Shown here: positions 1-7,909 of the stretch, piece after piece | Layout: each line of letters opens with the position of its first letter | Position numbering within the stretch: the stretch's first letter is position 1 | Assembly: GCA_937927675.1 (NCBI GenBank) | Contig: CALBSG010000110.1 | Location: 8,214-72,213 of the forward strand | Length of the DNA: 64,000 nt | Origin: an uncultured Paracoccaceae bacterium | Lineage (GTDB): Bacteria; Pseudomonadota; Alphaproteobacteria; Rhodobacterales; Rhodobacteraceae | Direction: 5' to 3' | Position numbers and translations under genes: made by a program | The notes under the pieces: model-generated | Databases searched by the model: none | What the model was told of the DNA's origin: nothing | What the model saw: the letters and a program-made list of their open reading frames with translations, nothing else

Positions 1-1
1 C

Positions 2-406
2 GAAGTTGCCGATCAGATGGTCTATAACGCGGTGCGCGAGGGTACAGCGGCACAGCGCGTCTCGCTGCAATCACGCCATGGGATGCGCAATGCCCATCTG
101 ATGCGGGCGATCGCCATCATGGAAGCCAACATCGAAGATCCGATGTCTCCCAGTCTGATTGCCGAAGAACTGGGCATCTCGACCCGGCAGCTGGAGCGGC
201 TTTTTGTGCGCTTTCTCAACTCCACCCCCAAGCATTATTTCATGGAGATGCGGCTGAACCGGGCGCGCAACCTGCTGGTGCAAAGTGAACAATCGGTCAC
301 CGAAATCGCCATGGCCTGCGGATTTCAGACCACCTCGCATTTTTCCAAAGTGTTTCGCGCACATTTCGGCACCTCGCCCGTGATGCAACGCGCCAAACTG
401 GGTTAA
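2..406 (+). CDS. GlxA-family AraC-type transcriptional regulator, C-terminal part (5' end outside window)
   Basis: The reading frame is open from the first bases of the window, so the gene starts upstream and only about 134 C-terminal residues are present. They contain both AraC-type helix-turn-helix motifs: SPSLIAEELGISTRQLERLF for the first, and TEIAMACGFQTTSHFSKVFR for the second, followed by the usual F-x-T-S-P ending. The short linker before them and the phrase MSPSLIAEELG resemble the GlxA subfamily, whose missing N-terminal half is a DJ-1/PfpI-like sensor domain. Such regulators often control amino acid, betaine or carnitine catabolism. The target here is unknown; the nearest candidates are the LysR gene and the proline-racemase-family gene just downstream. 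The subfamily call is inferred because the sensor domain is not visible. Confidence 0.8.
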   Translation, partial: EVADQMVYNAVREGTAAQRVSLQSRHGMRNAHLMRAIAIMEANIEDPMSPSLIAEELGISTRQLERLFVRFLNSTPKHYFMEMRLNRARNLLVQSEQSVTEIAMACGFQTTSHFSKVFRAHFGTSPVMQRAKLG

Positions 407-484
407 GGCCCGACATCCCATAGCTGACCTAATGTCCAAGACCTGTTATGCGGGTGCCGCACGCCCCAGCTGACAGGATCCGAC

Positions 485-1423
485 GTGAAGCCCCTCCGCC
501 GCAGACATCTGCCCTCGCTCGGGGCGCTTGCAACGTTCGAGATCGCCGCAAAGCATCTGAGCTTTACCCTTGCCGCGCGGGAACTGAACATCACCCAAGG
601 CGCTGTCAGCCAGCAAATCCGGCTGTTGGAGCGCGCACTTGGAACCGATCTTTTCCGGCGCAAACACAATGCCCTTGATCTCACCGCAGCCGGGGTCGAT
701 CTGTTTGCCGCCGTGACCGACGGGCTGGACCGCATCAGTGCAGGTGTCGGTCTGCTGGCTCCCGAGGCAACCGCGCAAGGCGTGACGATTTCTGCCACCG
801 ACGCGCTCGCCACGTTTTGGTTGAAACCGCTGATCGACCTCTACCGCGTTGACCATCCCGACGCCTGTTTCACCATCCTCGCCTCGGACGAAGATGGCGC
901 GCTCAGCCGCCATGCAGAGGTGGATATCGCCTTGCTCTGCGGCAACGAACGCTTTGAAATCGGTGACGAATTGCACCTGATGTATCCTGAGGTCGCCCAG
1001 CCTGTCTGCTCTGTCGACTTTCTTGCCAGACATGGCCCCTTTGCGGATGCGCAAAGCCTGATGCAAGCGCCCCTTTTGAACCTGCACGACCGACATTGGA
1101 GCGCGGGAGCCGTGCAATGGCATCCCTTGGGCTGGCAGGAATGGGGTCAGGCCCAAGGTCTGACATGGCAGCAACCGGCATTTCGGCTGTCGACCAACAA
1201 GGTCGCGCTGCTGACCGAGGCGGCGGTTGCGGGCGAAGGGGTGATGCTGGGCATCCACAATCTGGTGCAAGGCCACATCGCCCGCGGGGAGCTGGTCTAT
1301 GCCCACCCTGCGCAGCTGCGCTCAGGCCGGTCCAACTTCATGCGGATCAACCCGGTGGCGCGGCGACGTCCGCCGGTCGCGCATTTTGCGAGCCATCTGT
1401 TGCGCGCCCTGCAAGGCCATTAG
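485..1423 (+). CDS. LysR-family transcriptional regulator (GcvA-like)
   Basis: This 312-residue protein starts with GTG at 485. It has the LysR winged helix at residues 10-70 (LGALATFEIAAKHLSFTLAA, then NITQGAVSQQIRLLE), followed by a substrate-binding effector domain. The opening resembles GcvA-type regulators that control genes of amino acid metabolism. It reads in the same direction as the proline-racemase-family gene 95 bp downstream, so it may regulate that gene, although it is not in the usual divergent arrangement. The effector-domain sequence does not reveal the ligand. The LysR assignment is firm and the target is inference. Confidence 0.88.
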   Translation: MKPLRRRHLPSLGALATFEIAAKHLSFTLAARELNITQGAVSQQIRLLERALGTDLFRRKHNALDLTAAGVDLFAAVTDGLDRISAGVGLLAPEATAQGVTISATDALATFWLKPLIDLYRVDHPDACFTILASDEDGALSRHAEVDIALLCGNERFEIGDELHLMYPEVAQPVCSVDFLARHGPFADAQSLMQAPLLNLHDRHWSAGAVQWHPLGWQEWGQAQGLTWQQPAFRLSTNKVALLTEAAVAGEGVMLGIHNLVQGHIARGELVYAHPAQLRSGRSNFMRINPVARRRPPVAHFASHLLRALQGH

Positions 1424-1518
1424 CTGGGCTAATGCGATAAGCGCTGGAATTCTCGTTTGCGTGGGCCAGACCCTCTGCCTGATAGAGGTCGGGACCCCCC
1501 CCCGCAAGGAGCAAGACC

Positions 1519-2571
1519 ATGGGCTTCAAACGCATGATACAGGCCATCGACACCCATTCCGGCATCCCCATGCGGGTGATAACCGGCGGCGTGCCGCATA
1601 TTCCGGGCAATTCGGTTTTGGAAAAGATGCGCTGGCTGGAGGCGAATGACGATCAGTTGCGCAAACTGGTGTTGCGCGAACCCCGTGGCTATCCGGCGCA
1701 CTGCTGCAATCTCTTGGTGCCGCCCTCGCACCCCGAGGCGGACGCCGGTTACATCATCATGGAGCAGGTTGAATATCCGGTGATGTCGGGTGGCAATACG
1801 ATCTCGGTCGTGACGGTGCTTTTGGAAATGGGCATCTTGCCGATGAAAGAGCCGGTCACCGAACTGACCTTGGAGGCCCCCGCCGGGCTGATCCGGGTCC
1901 GTGCCGATTGCCAGAACGGCAAGGTCAAGGCCGTGACCTTCCGCAATGTACCGGCCTTTGCCGCCCATCTCGACGCTGAAATTGAGGTGCCACATCTGGG
2001 CAAGGTGAGGGTGGATGTCGGGTGGGGCGGCATGTTCTACGTCATCGCCGATGTGCGCCAGTTCAAAGGGTTAGAGCTGAAGCCCGAACATGGCCGCGAA
2101 ATCGCGCGGATTTCGGCCATGATCCGGCAGGCGGCGCATGAACAACTGCCCGTGGCCCACCCCGACTATCCGGGTGTTGGCATCACCATCTCGCAGCTTT
2201 CCGGTCCAGCGGACGACCCGCGCGCCGATTGGCGCAACGCCGTCACCATGGCGACCGGCCCGCTGTCTTGGGACGACCCGAACACTTGGACCGGCGCGAT
2301 TGACCGCTGCCCTTGTGGCACCGGCACCTGCGCCAAGATGGCCGTGCTGAACGCCAAGGGCGAATTGCCGATCGGTCAGGACTTCCGGCATCAGGGCATT
2401 CTGGACACCATCTTTACCGGCCGTCTGGTGGAAGAGGCCCGCATCGGCGACCGCGCGGCAGTTGTGCCAACGATCAGCGGCACCAGCTGGATTTTCGGCA
2501 TCAACACGCTGGTCCTGGATCATGATGACCCGCTGCCGAATGGCTATACCATGGGCGATATCTGGGCCTGA
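1519..2571 (+). CDS. Proline racemase family protein of the Ser/Cys type (hydroxyproline epimerase / 3-hydroxyproline dehydratase-like)
   Basis: This 350-residue cytoplasmic enzyme belongs to the fold shared by proline racemase, 4-hydroxyproline 2-epimerase and trans-3-hydroxy-L-proline dehydratase. The second catalytic cysteine is present in the conserved CPCGTGT block (Cys266). At the first position the usual M-C-G-H-G-T-I block reads MSGGNTI, so the catalytic Cys is replaced by Ser90 and the following His by Gly. Family members with this Ser/Cys pair are known, and their activities vary between epimerase and dehydratase, so the substrate cannot be fixed from sequence. The ATG at 1519 follows a good AAGGAG site. 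The LysR and AraC regulators lie just upstream. A role in hydroxyproline or proline-analogue catabolism is inferred. Confidence 0.82.
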   Translation: MGFKRMIQAIDTHSGIPMRVITGGVPHIPGNSVLEKMRWLEANDDQLRKLVLREPRGYPAHCCNLLVPPSHPEADAGYIIMEQVEYPVMSGGNTISVVTVLLEMGILPMKEPVTELTLEAPAGLIRVRADCQNGKVKAVTFRNVPAFAAHLDAEIEVPHLGKVRVDVGWGGMFYVIADVRQFKGLELKPEHGREIARISAMIRQAAHEQLPVAHPDYPGVGITISQLSGPADDPRADWRNAVTMATGPLSWDDPNTWTGAIDRCPCGTGTCAKMAVLNAKGELPIGQDFRHQGILDTIFTGRLVEEARIGDRAAVVPTISGTSWIFGINTLVLDHDDPLPNGYTMGDIWA

Positions 2572-2655
2572 CCCAAAGACTGCAGGGCCACATCGCTGCC
2601 TTGCACCCGGCGATCCATTGCGCGACGATTGCGGCGGTATCGCCGGGGGCCCCGA

Positions 2656-3018
2656 ATGACGGCATTGAAACTGCGCATCTTGTTTGACGGGGCGATGATC
2701 GGCCCGGGCAAAGCCGCATTGCTGGGCCATATCCGCGACACCGGATCCATCGCGGCGGCCGGGCGGCAGATGCGAATGAGCTACAAGCGGGCATGGATGC
2801 TGGTCGAGGAGCTGAACGCCGCTTTTGCCCAGCCGCTGGTCACCAGCGCACGCGGCGGGCCGGGCGGCGGCGGCGCACAGCTGACCGCGGCCGGGGCCGA
2901 GGTCTTGCGGCTGTATCAAGAGGTGATGGATCGGGCGCAGGCGGCCGCCGCTGACCCCATCGCGGCGCTGGAGGCCATGCTGCGCGGCACAAAACGCAAT
3001 ATGTCCGACGAGAAATAA
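2656..3018 (+). CDS. ModE-like winged-helix regulator without molybdate-binding domain
   Basis: A 120-residue single-domain protein that matches the LysR-like N-terminal winged helix of ModE: the start FDGAMIGPGKAALLGHIRDT, the recognition region SIAAAGRQMRMSYKRAWMLV, then the PLVTSARGGPGGGGAQLT wing. The C-terminal pair of molbindin (MOP) domains of full ModE is missing, so this protein alone cannot be the classic molybdate sensor. The start was placed at ATG 2656 because it begins the conserved domain and follows a G-rich Shine-Dalgarno; an in-frame ATG at 2629 would add nine residues. It sits 63 bp upstream of modA, so it probably regulates modABC. How it would sense molybdate is not visible. 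Confidence 0.8.
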   Translation: MTALKLRILFDGAMIGPGKAALLGHIRDTGSIAAAGRQMRMSYKRAWMLVEELNAAFAQPLVTSARGGPGGGGAQLTAAGAEVLRLYQEVMDRAQAAAADPIAALEAMLRGTKRNMSDEK

Positions 3019-3046
3019 CGCTTGACCCGATCTGCGACTTCCGTTT

Positions 3047-3068
3047 GATGTGTTTTTGCAAACATATC
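3047..3068. promoter_or_regulatory. Imperfect palindrome before modA, candidate Mo-box
   Basis: The half-site GATGTGTTT (3047-3055) is followed after TTGC by AAACATATC (3060-3068); the arms pair at eight of nine positions. It lies between the ModE-like gene and modA, immediately before the modA ribosome-binding site. ModE operators are AT-rich inverted repeats in this kind of position, so a Mo-box is a reasonable inference. The match to a formal consensus was not computed. Confidence 0.35.
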
Positions 3069-3081
3069 GGTGGAGCCTTTC

Positions 3082-3837
3082 ATGTCCCGTCGCCTTTTGC
3101 TCGCGGCAGCGCTTGTCACCGTTACCGGCCCTGCTCTTGCCGAAGAGGTCGTGGTCTTTGCGGCGGCCTCCTTGAAAAACGCGCTGGATGGCGTGGCCGC
3201 GGACTATCAGGCCGCGACGGGCAACAAGGTGACGATCAGCTATGCCGGGTCGAACGCGCTGGCCAAGCAGATCATCCAAGGCGCACCGGCGGATATCTTC
3301 CTCTCTGCGTCCAAATTGTGGATGGACGAGGTGGAAAAGGCCGGTCTTATTGCCGATGGCACGCGGGGCGATCTTTTGGGCAACAGCCTTGTGCTGGTGG
3401 CGCATGGCAAGGATGCCGCCCCGGTTGAGTTGACCCAAGCCACCGACCTGAAGGCACTTTTGGGCGATGGCAAGCTGTCGATGGCCATGGTCGATTCCGT
3501 GCCAGCGGGCCAATATGGCAAAGAGGCGCTGGAGAACCTTGGGCTTTGGGCCACGGTTGAGGGTGCCGTGGCGCAGTCTGAAAACGTGCGTGCCGCCCTT
3601 GCGCTGGTTGCAACCGGCGAGGCCCCCTACGGCATCGTTTATGCGTCAGACGCGGTGGCTGATGAAACCGTGTCAGTTGTCGCCACCTTCCCCGAAAACA
3701 GCCACCAGCCGATCACCTATCCTGCCGCCCTGCTGAACTCTGCGGCCGATCCTGCCGACCGCGCCTTTCTTGAGGCATTGTCGGCGGCAGCTGCAGATGC
3801 CAAATTCGCCGAACAGGGCTTTTTGGTCCTGAACTGA
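3082..3837 (+). CDS. modA: ModA, periplasmic molybdate-binding protein
   Basis: A periplasmic binding protein of 251 residues that captures molybdate for the ModBC transporter. A Sec signal peptide (SRRLLLAAALVTVTGPALA) is followed by the ModA signatures VVFAAASLKNALD and SYAGSNALAKQI, and later by GAPADIFLSA and the VPAGQYG ligand loop. The ATG at 3082 was chosen over GTG 3070 because the GTG overlaps the sequence GGTGGAG, which serves as the Shine-Dalgarno for ATG 3082. It is first in modABC, 20 bp before modB. Molybdate serves molybdenum cofactor enzymes, for example the xanthine dehydrogenase encoded at 42.5-47.2 kb in this window. Confidence 0.95.
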   Translation: MSRRLLLAAALVTVTGPALAEEVVVFAAASLKNALDGVAADYQAATGNKVTISYAGSNALAKQIIQGAPADIFLSASKLWMDEVEKAGLIADGTRGDLLGNSLVLVAHGKDAAPVELTQATDLKALLGDGKLSMAMVDSVPAGQYGKEALENLGLWATVEGAVAQSENVRAALALVATGEAPYGIVYASDAVADETVSVVATFPENSHQPITYPAALLNSAADPADRAFLEALSAAAADAKFAEQGFLVLN

Positions 3838-3857
3838 CACCAGCCCGAAAGGACGGG

Positions 3858-4556
3858 ATGTTCGACGCACTTTCCCCAGATGAATGGCGTGCAGTGACCC
3901 TGTCGCTGCGTGTCTCGCTTTGGGCCTCGGTTCTGAGCCTGCCCTTTGGCCTCTTGACAGCTTACGCCTTGGCGCGTTGGAATTTCTGGGGGCGTCAGGT
4001 GCTGAATGGATTGGTGCATCTGCCGTTGATCCTGCCGCCGGTCGTCACGGGATATCTGTTGCTGCTGACCTTTGGACGCCGCGGCGCCGTGGGCCAACTG
4101 CTGGACCAATGGTTTGGCGTGGTGCTGGCCTTCCGCTGGACGGGGGCGGTGCTGGCTGCCGCGGTGATGGCCTTTCCCTTGATGGTACGCGCAATCCGGC
4201 TGGCGATCGAGGCGGTGGACCCCAAACTGGAACAGGCGGCCAGCACGCTTGGCGCCTCGCGGTTTTGGGTCTTTGTCACCGTCACCCTGCCGCTGATCCT
4301 GCCAGGAATTCTGGCCGGAACCATTTTGGCCTTTGCCAAGGCGATGGGCGAATTCGGGGCCACCATCACCTTTGTCTCGAATATCCCCGGCCAAACCCAA
4401 ACGCTGCCCTCGGCGATTTATGCGTTCTTGCAGGTGCCGGGCGGCGATGGACAGGCGATGCGGTTGGTTGTCGTCGCCATCACGGTTGCCATGGCGGCGC
4501 TGTTCTTGTCGGAATGGGTGGCCAGGGCGGTGGCCCGCAGGATATCTGGCCAATGA
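3858..4556 (+). CDS. modB: ModB, molybdate ABC transporter permease
   Basis: A polytopic inner-membrane protein of 232 residues with about five transmembrane segments. The cytoplasmic EAA loop, which contacts the ATPase, is clear at EAVDPKLEQAASTLGASRFW followed by VTLPLILPG. The fragments HLPLILPPVVTGYLLL and AKAMGEFGATITFVSNIPG are typical of ModB. Length is normal for the family. The stop codon overlaps the modC start (ATGA at 4553), indicating translational coupling and a single modABC transcript. Confidence 0.95.
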   Translation: MFDALSPDEWRAVTLSLRVSLWASVLSLPFGLLTAYALARWNFWGRQVLNGLVHLPLILPPVVTGYLLLLTFGRRGAVGQLLDQWFGVVLAFRWTGAVLAAAVMAFPLMVRAIRLAIEAVDPKLEQAASTLGASRFWVFVTVTLPLILPGILAGTILAFAKAMGEFGATITFVSNIPGQTQTLPSAIYAFLQVPGGDGQAMRLVVVAITVAMAALFLSEWVARAVARRISGQ

Positions 4557-5641
4557 CCCTGTCGGTTTCGCTGCATCACCGCTTTGGCACCTTCACCTTG
4601 GATGCGACATTCGACGCGCCGCCCGGCGTGACGGCATTGTTTGGCCGGTCCGGCTCTGGCAAATCCACGGTGGTCAATGCGGTCGCGGGGCTGCTGCACC
4701 CCGATCGCGGACGGATTTCGATAGACGGAACCGCCCTTCTCGACACCGAAACCCGCCTGAACCTACCGCCCCACAAACGCCGCATGGGCTATGTGTTTCA
4801 GGACGCGCGGCTGTTTCCGCATCTGACGGTGCAGCAAAATCTGGCCTATGGCCAATGGTTTGCCCCTAACTCCCGCACCACCGACCTGCCCCGCATTGCC
4901 GACCTTCTGGGCCTTGGCCCGCTGTTGCCCCGCCGCCCCGGTACGCTGTCAGGCGGCGAGAAACAGCGGGTGGCGATTGGCCGGGCCATCCTGTCAAACC
5001 CGCGCTGCCTGTTGATGGACGAACCCCTTGCCGCCTTGGATGAGCCCCGCAAGGCCGAAATTCTGCCCTATCTGGAACGGCTGCGTGACGAGCTTGCCCT
5101 GCCCATCCTTTACGTCAGCCATTCCGTCGCCGAAGTCGCCCGGCTGGCGACAACGCTGGTTCTCTTGGACGCCGGCCGCGTTGTGGCGGCCGGTCCAGCG
5201 GCAGAGGTGATGGCCGATCCCGCCATGGTGCCGGTGATGGGCCTGCGCGAGGCGGGCGCGGTGATTTCGGCGCGGCTGGTGGACCACGAGACTGACGGCC
5301 TGTCGCGGTTGGAAACCCAAGGCGGCCCGATCTGGCTGCCGCATCTGCCTGGGCAAACGGGGGCCAGCTTTCGCCTAAGGATCCTTGCGCAGGATGTAAT
5401 GCTGGCCACCAGCCGACCCCGCGATATATCTGCGCTGAACGTCTTGCAGGCGACCATCGACGACCTACATCTCGGCGATGGCCCCGGCGCGCTGATCCGG
5501 TTGCGCATGGGTGAGGAGATCCTTTTGGCACGCGTGACCAGGCGCTCGGTCCAAGGTCTGAACCTGAGCCCCGGCGTGCCGGTTTTCGCGATTTTGAAGG
5601 CCGTGTCGGTGGCGCAAGAAAGCATTGGGGGTGCGGCATAA
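4553..5641 (+). CDS. modC: ModC, molybdate ABC transporter ATPase
   Basis: A 362-residue ATPase that powers molybdate import through ModB. The N-terminal domain carries Walker A GRSGSGKST (residues 31-39), a Q-loop in YVFQDARLFPHLTV, the ABC signature LSGGEKQR, Walker B CLLMDEPLAALD and an H-loop in YVSHS. The last 70 or so residues (from about NVLQATIDDLH) form a single TOBE/MOP oxyanion-binding domain, which is standard for ModC and separates it from other ABC ATPases. The start overlaps the modB stop. Because the neighbouring ModE-like protein lacks MOP domains, this is the only MOP-type domain at the locus. Confidence 0.95.
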   Translation: MTLSVSLHHRFGTFTLDATFDAPPGVTALFGRSGSGKSTVVNAVAGLLHPDRGRISIDGTALLDTETRLNLPPHKRRMGYVFQDARLFPHLTVQQNLAYGQWFAPNSRTTDLPRIADLLGLGPLLPRRPGTLSGGEKQRVAIGRAILSNPRCLLMDEPLAALDEPRKAEILPYLERLRDELALPILYVSHSVAEVARLATTLVLLDAGRVVAAGPAAEVMADPAMVPVMGLREAGAVISARLVDHETDGLSRLETQGGPIWLPHLPGQTGASFRLRILAQDVMLATSRPRDISALNVLQATIDDLHLGDGPGALIRLRMGEEILLARVTRRSVQGLNLSPGVPVFAILKAVSVAQESIGGAA

Positions 5642-5750
5642 GGCGCCTTCCCGCAAATCTCGCGGATCGCGCATAATCTCTGCAATCCGGCCCAACACCC
5701 TCGCCTGCCCCCACGAACCTCACCCCATTTCCCCTGCTATGGAGTTGCCC

Positions 5751-7181
5751 ATGATCCCCGCAAACATGACGAAATTCTACATCGACGGCGCTTGGGTCGC
5801 TCCGCTTTCCAGCCAGCGTCTTGGCGTTGAAAACCCCGCGACCGAAGAAATCGTCTGCGAGGTGGCCATCGGCAATGTGGCGGACGCCGACCGTGCCATC
5901 CTTGCCGCCCGCGCCGCGTTTGATGGCTGGACCGCGACCCCGGTGGCCGACCGCATCGCCTTGGTCCGGCGCATCCTCGAAGTCTACAACGCGCATTTCG
6001 AAGACTTCGCGCAGGTGATGTCGACCGAAATGGGCGCACCGATCGAATGGGCCCGTGGCGCGCAGGCTTGGGCCGGACAGGTGCATATCGAAAGCACCAT
6101 CAAAGCCGCCGAAGACATGGTTTGGGAACATATGCGCGGCACCACCCGCATCGTGCATGAGGGCATCGGCGTCTGCGCCCTGATCACGCCTTGGAACTGG
6201 CCGATGAACCAGATCGCCTGCAAAGTCGCGCCTGCGCTGATCGCGGGCTGCACCATGGTGCTGAAACCGTCGGAAATCGCGCCGCTGTCGGGCACGCTTT
6301 TCGCGCAGGTCTGCCACGAGGCGGGCGTGCCGAAAGGTGTCTTCAACCTTGTCCATGGCTCTGGGCCAGAGGTAGGGGCGCGGCTGTCATCGCACCCCGA
6401 GGTGGACATGGTTTCCTTCACCGGATCGACCCGCGCCGGCATCGCGATTGCCGCTGCCGCCGCACCCACGGTAAAGCGGGTGGCGCAAGAGCTGGGAGGC
6501 AAATCGCCGAACATCATCCTCGCCTCGGCCAATATTGCCGAGGCTGTCACGGCAGGGGTCAATGCCGTGATGTCGAACACCGGCCAATCCTGCGACGCGG
6601 CAACCCGCATGCTGGTGCCGCGCACCCGCCATGCCGAGGCGCTGGAAGCCGCGAAAATCGCCGCTGAGGCGATTGTGGTGGGCGATCCGCGTGACAGCGC
6701 CACGGCGATGGGGCCTTTGGTGTCGAAGATGCAATTCGACAAGGTGCAGGCGCTTATTCAAGCTGGGATCGACGAAGGCGCAACCCTTGTGACCGGCGGG
6801 CTTGGCCGTCCGGCGGGGCTGAACCGCGGCTGGTTCGTGCGCCCGACCGTCTTTGGCGATGTGCTCAATTCGATGACCATCTCGCGCGAGGAAATCTTTG
6901 GCCCGGTTCTGACGATCCAGCCCTATGATGACATCGAAGACGCAATCGCCCAAGCCAATGACACCGTCTACGGTCTTGCGGCCTATATCGCGGGCCCGGT
7001 GGAAGAGGCTCGACCCATCGCGCGCCGCCTGCGGGCCGGAACGGTGAACCTGAACTACCCCGATTGGGACACGTTCGCGCCGTTCGGCGGCTACAAGCAA
7101 TCGGGCAATGGCCGCGAATACGCCGATTGGGGCATCCATGACTTCTGCGAGGTCAAGGGCATCGTCGGCTGGGGAAGCTGA
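5751..7181 (+). CDS. NAD(P)-dependent aldehyde dehydrogenase
   Basis: This 476-residue cytoplasmic enzyme belongs to the aldehyde dehydrogenase superfamily, oxidising aldehydes to acids. The catalytic set is complete: Asn149 in TPWNW, the general base Glu247 in ELGGKSP, and the nucleophile Cys281 in NTGQSCDA. The C-terminal EIFGPVL and PFGGYKQSGNGRE blocks are intact. ATG 5751 was chosen because GGAG at 5741 sits six bases upstream; further in-frame starts lie at 5739 and upstream. It stands alone between modC and the convergent nir operon. Substrate specificity cannot be read from sequence. Confidence 0.9.
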   Translation: MIPANMTKFYIDGAWVAPLSSQRLGVENPATEEIVCEVAIGNVADADRAILAARAAFDGWTATPVADRIALVRRILEVYNAHFEDFAQVMSTEMGAPIEWARGAQAWAGQVHIESTIKAAEDMVWEHMRGTTRIVHEGIGVCALITPWNWPMNQIACKVAPALIAGCTMVLKPSEIAPLSGTLFAQVCHEAGVPKGVFNLVHGSGPEVGARLSSHPEVDMVSFTGSTRAGIAIAAAAAPTVKRVAQELGGKSPNIILASANIAEAVTAGVNAVMSNTGQSCDAATRMLVPRTRHAEALEAAKIAAEAIVVGDPRDSATAMGPLVSKMQFDKVQALIQAGIDEGATLVTGGLGRPAGLNRGWFVRPTVFGDVLNSMTISREEIFGPVLTIQPYDDIEDAIAQANDTVYGLAAYIAGPVEEARPIARRLRAGTVNLNYPDWDTFAPFGGYKQSGNGREYADWGIHDFCEVKGIVGWGS

Positions 7182-7217
7182 ACGGGACGCCTGAAAGGCC
7201 TTGATGGGAAATGCGGG

Positions 7218-7238
7218 GGGGCGGGTCAGACCCGCCCC
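7218..7238. terminator. GC-rich palindrome between two convergent genes
   Basis: Arms GGGGCGGGTC and GACCCGCCCC form a perfect ten-base inverted repeat around a central A, within the 63 bp that separate the converging aldehyde dehydrogenase and cytochrome c genes. No T-tract follows on either strand, so it may be a factor-assisted bidirectional terminator or an mRNA end stabiliser, not a textbook intrinsic terminator. Confidence 0.55.
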
Positions 7239-7244
7239 ATACCG

Positions 7245-7646
7245 TCACTTGATGCTGACCAGATAGGCCGCCATATCCTCGGCCCCTTTGGTCAGTTTGA
7301 AGGTCATCTTCGATTTTGCGGCCGCATCGCCCGTGGCCTCCTTTAGCCAAGCGGACGGGTCGGCGACATAGACCGCCAGCGCAGCCTCATCCCAAACCTT
7401 GCCCGCCGCATTGGCGGCAAGGATGCTGTCGCCATATTTGAAATCGGCGGTGGAGCCGACGGCCTTGCCGCCCAAGCCCCAAAGGTTCGGCCCGGTCTTG
7501 CCACCCTTTTGCACCTCGGTGCCATCGGGTGCCGTGATGGAATGGCAGGCTTTGCATTTCTTGAAATCCGCCTCCCCCTTCGCGGCATCCCCCGCAAAAG
7601 CAGGCAGCGCCACAAGGGCCAAGGCAGCAGTCAAAGCAAGTTTCAT
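7245..7646 (-). CDS. Cytochrome c2 / c550-like soluble cytochrome c
   Basis: A 133-residue periplasmic cytochrome c. A signal peptide (LALTAALALVALPAFA) precedes the mature protein GDAAKGE. The heme-binding motif is CKACH, and the axial methionine lies in KSKMTFKL, the arrangement of class I cytochromes c2. The block KTGPNLWGLGGKAVGSTADF is typical of Rhodobacter c2 and Paracoccus c550. The start codon at 7646 follows the sequence GAAAGGAAC. It is the last gene of the nir cluster, 26 bp after the small membrane protein gene, so it is probably cotranscribed and supplies electrons to NirS. It is too long, and of the wrong type, to be NirC, which is encoded at 13.8 kb. Confidence 0.88.
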   Translation of the reverse strand: MKLALTAALALVALPAFAGDAAKGEADFKKCKACHSITAPDGTEVQKGGKTGPNLWGLGGKAVGSTADFKYGDSILAANAAGKVWDEAALAVYVADPSAWLKEATGDAAAKSKMTFKLTKGAEDMAAYLVSIK

Positions 7647-7672
7647 CGTGGTTCCTTTCACGGTTACAAAAG

Positions 7673-7909
7673 TCAATTGGTGCGCCCCTCGGCCTCGCGG
7701 ATCAGGCGACGCACCCAGCGCGCGGCGGCCCAAGTGGCCGGGACCGACAGGGGCAAGGCCCAGATCAGCGCTGGAATGGGCGCAATCGCCTGTCCCCCGG
7801 CCGACGCAAAAATCAGCCCCAGAAGAAAGACGTTGATCGCCACCGCGCCCGCCACAAAGGGCCACAGGATCGCGCCAAGCCACCACAGGTTTTCAGTGCG
7901 AGGTGCCAT
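7673..7909 (-). CDS. Small two-helix membrane protein in the nir operon, function unknown
   Basis: A 78-residue protein with two predicted transmembrane helices (about residues 9-32 and 37-58) and a basic C-terminal tail rich in Arg (AARWVRRLIREAEGR). The ATG at 7909 lies inside the end of nirN, overlapping it by 17 bp, and the stop is 26 bp before the cytochrome c gene. It is therefore embedded in the operon and probably translationally coupled to nirN. I cannot assign a family with confidence. Small membrane proteins called NnrT exist in some rhodobacterial nitrite/NO reductase clusters and this could be one of them, but I cannot confirm it. Being an inner-membrane protein, it could aid assembly or heme d1 handling. 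Confidence 0.7.
   Translation of the reverse strand: MAPRTENLWWLGAILWPFVAGAVAINVFLLGLIFASAGGQAIAPIPALIWALPLSVPATWAAARWVRRLIREAEGRTN

Noticed and set aside
3884..4552. A possible extension of modC upstream through modB
   Set aside because: The frame is open but the translation has no family match, while ATG 4553 gives the exact ModC start and overlaps the modB stop.
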